A stretch of 58,960 bases of DNA from Streptomyces hydrogenans. Lineage in GTDB: Bacteria > Actinomycetota > Actinomycetes > Streptomycetales > Streptomycetaceae. Both the position numbers and the translations under genes were made by a program. Positions 58,519 through 58,960 of this stretch are shown here, piece after piece. Where the stretch lies: NCBI RefSeq assembly GCF_014656075.1, contig NZ_BNBS01000010.1:62587-121546 (forward strand). The letters are read 5' to 3'. Every line of letters starts with the position of its first letter. Position 1 is the first letter of the stretch. The notes below the pieces were generated by a model. That model had not been told where the DNA came from and ran no database searches. It saw only the letters and a list, made by a program, of their open reading frames with translations.

Positions 58519-58570
58519 TGCCCGGCGCCCGTCCCTTCCTCTGCGGCGAGCCTAACGCCCCGCGCGGGGT

Positions 58571-58960
58571 TCAGTGGTCGTCCGGTTCGCCGGCGTCCGC
58601 CCCGGCGACGGCGCCGGCGTCCGCCCCGGCGTCGGCGGCGGCCGCGGCCCGGCCCTGGGCGCGGCGGCCGACCACGGCTGCGGCGGCGATCGCCGAGCCG
58701 AGGAAGGCGGTGGCGACCACCCAGGGGCGGTCGAGGACGTGGCAGGTGGCGTGGTCCAGGGAGTAGCGGCCGGCGCCGGTGATGCCGATGGCGGCGGCGG
58801 TGAAGCCCAGGAAGGCCGGGTACTCGTAGCCGCCGGCCTGCGCGAAGAAGCCGGCCGGGGCGTGCACGGACACGGCGCCCGCCATCGCTCCGGCGGCGGC
58901 CGCGACGGCGAGGTGGGCGGCCAGGCCGAGGGCGAGCAGGACGGCGACGACGGCCTCGCC
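58571..58960 (-). CDS. DoxX-like membrane protein, N-terminal part missing at the window edge
   Basis: The frame is open to the right edge, giving 129 visible residues. It reads VVAVLLALGLAAHLAVAAAA, VHAPAGFFAQAGGYEYPAFL and FTAAAIGITGAGRYSLDHA, the pattern of the DoxX family C-terminal TM helices with the conserved GFF and YE(Y/F) positions. A further TM (WVVATAFLGSAIAAAAVVG) and an Ala/Asp-rich low-complexity tail (DAGADAGAVAGADAG) follow. DoxX-like proteins are membrane proteins of redox or quinone-related function. It ends 52 bp upstream of opcA and may share its transcript. Confidence 0.7.
   Translation of the reverse strand, partial: GEAVVAVLLALGLAAHLAVAAAAGAMAGAVSVHAPAGFFAQAGGYEYPAFLGFTAAAIGITGAGRYSLDHATCHVLDRPWVVATAFLGSAIAAAAVVGRRAQGRAAAAADAGADAGAVAGADAGEPDDH

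Overview
The window is very G+C-rich, gene-dense actinobacterial chromosome, almost certainly Streptomyces. The signs are G/C-biased third codon positions, GTG starts, 4-bp start/stop overlaps, leaderless TANNNT promoters, secreted Ala/Gly-rich proteins, a SARP regulator, a streptogrisin-type protease and an OpcA homologue. All calls come from reading the sequence by eye; no database search was run. I saw no tRNA, rRNA, CRISPR array, insertion sequence or integrase.

Layout. (1) Positions 1-16151, plus strand: the baseplate half of a contractile injection system (phage-tail-like, eCIS/CIS type). It runs from a low-complexity protein cut by the left edge through a DUF4255 protein, a small motif-bearing protein, a tube-adaptor-like protein, LysM, a gpD-like spike hub, an OB-fold spike, a PAAR-like tip, gp25, two large baseplate proteins, a tail protein with a probable beta-helix, and a DUF6519 protein. 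Sheath, inner tube and AAA ATPase are not in the window and are expected to the left. (2) Positions 16166-17713, minus strand: a SARP-type regulator with an apparent frameshift, a 42-residue peptide and a zinc-ribbon/poly-proline/single-TM protein, convergent with the CIS operon. (3) Positions 18266-28857: a molybdenum locus with a DUF2165 membrane protein, a fused ModB-ModC transporter, ModA, two HTH-MOP regulators with leaderless promoters, a stand-alone molybdopterin-binding-type domain, a two-gene xanthine-dehydrogenase-like enzyme and a divergent PucR-type regulator.

(4) Positions 29075-36421: a secreted subtilase coupled by TGATG to a secreted FG-GAP-like protein, then a DUF2182/DUF1326 pair. 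(5) Positions 36458-40665: a tightly coupled two-gene cassette of a double-HKD phospholipase-D-like protein and an unrecognised partner. This is my best candidate for an undescribed system. (6) Positions 40748-46338: proton-translocating transhydrogenase pntAB, an acetyl-xylan-esterase-type hydrolase, a LysR regulator and an unknown protein. (7) Positions 46481-50932: a streptogrisin C-like protease with a chitin-binding domain, then a PobA-like hydroxylase / O-methyltransferase operon. (8) Positions 51134-58960: a small membrane protein, a large Tat-exported ALF-repeat coiled-coil protein, a small secreted protein, a trypsin-fold protein that has lost its catalytic His and Ser, an OpcA homologue, and a DoxX-like protein cut by the right edge.

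Functional logic. The molybdenum region reads as one regulon: ModABC imports molybdate, MOP-domain regulators probably sense it, and the Fe-S/FAD/Mo-cofactor oxidoreductase uses it. The CIS block is one long translationally coupled operon. Several convergent gene pairs are separated by long perfect-stem hairpins.
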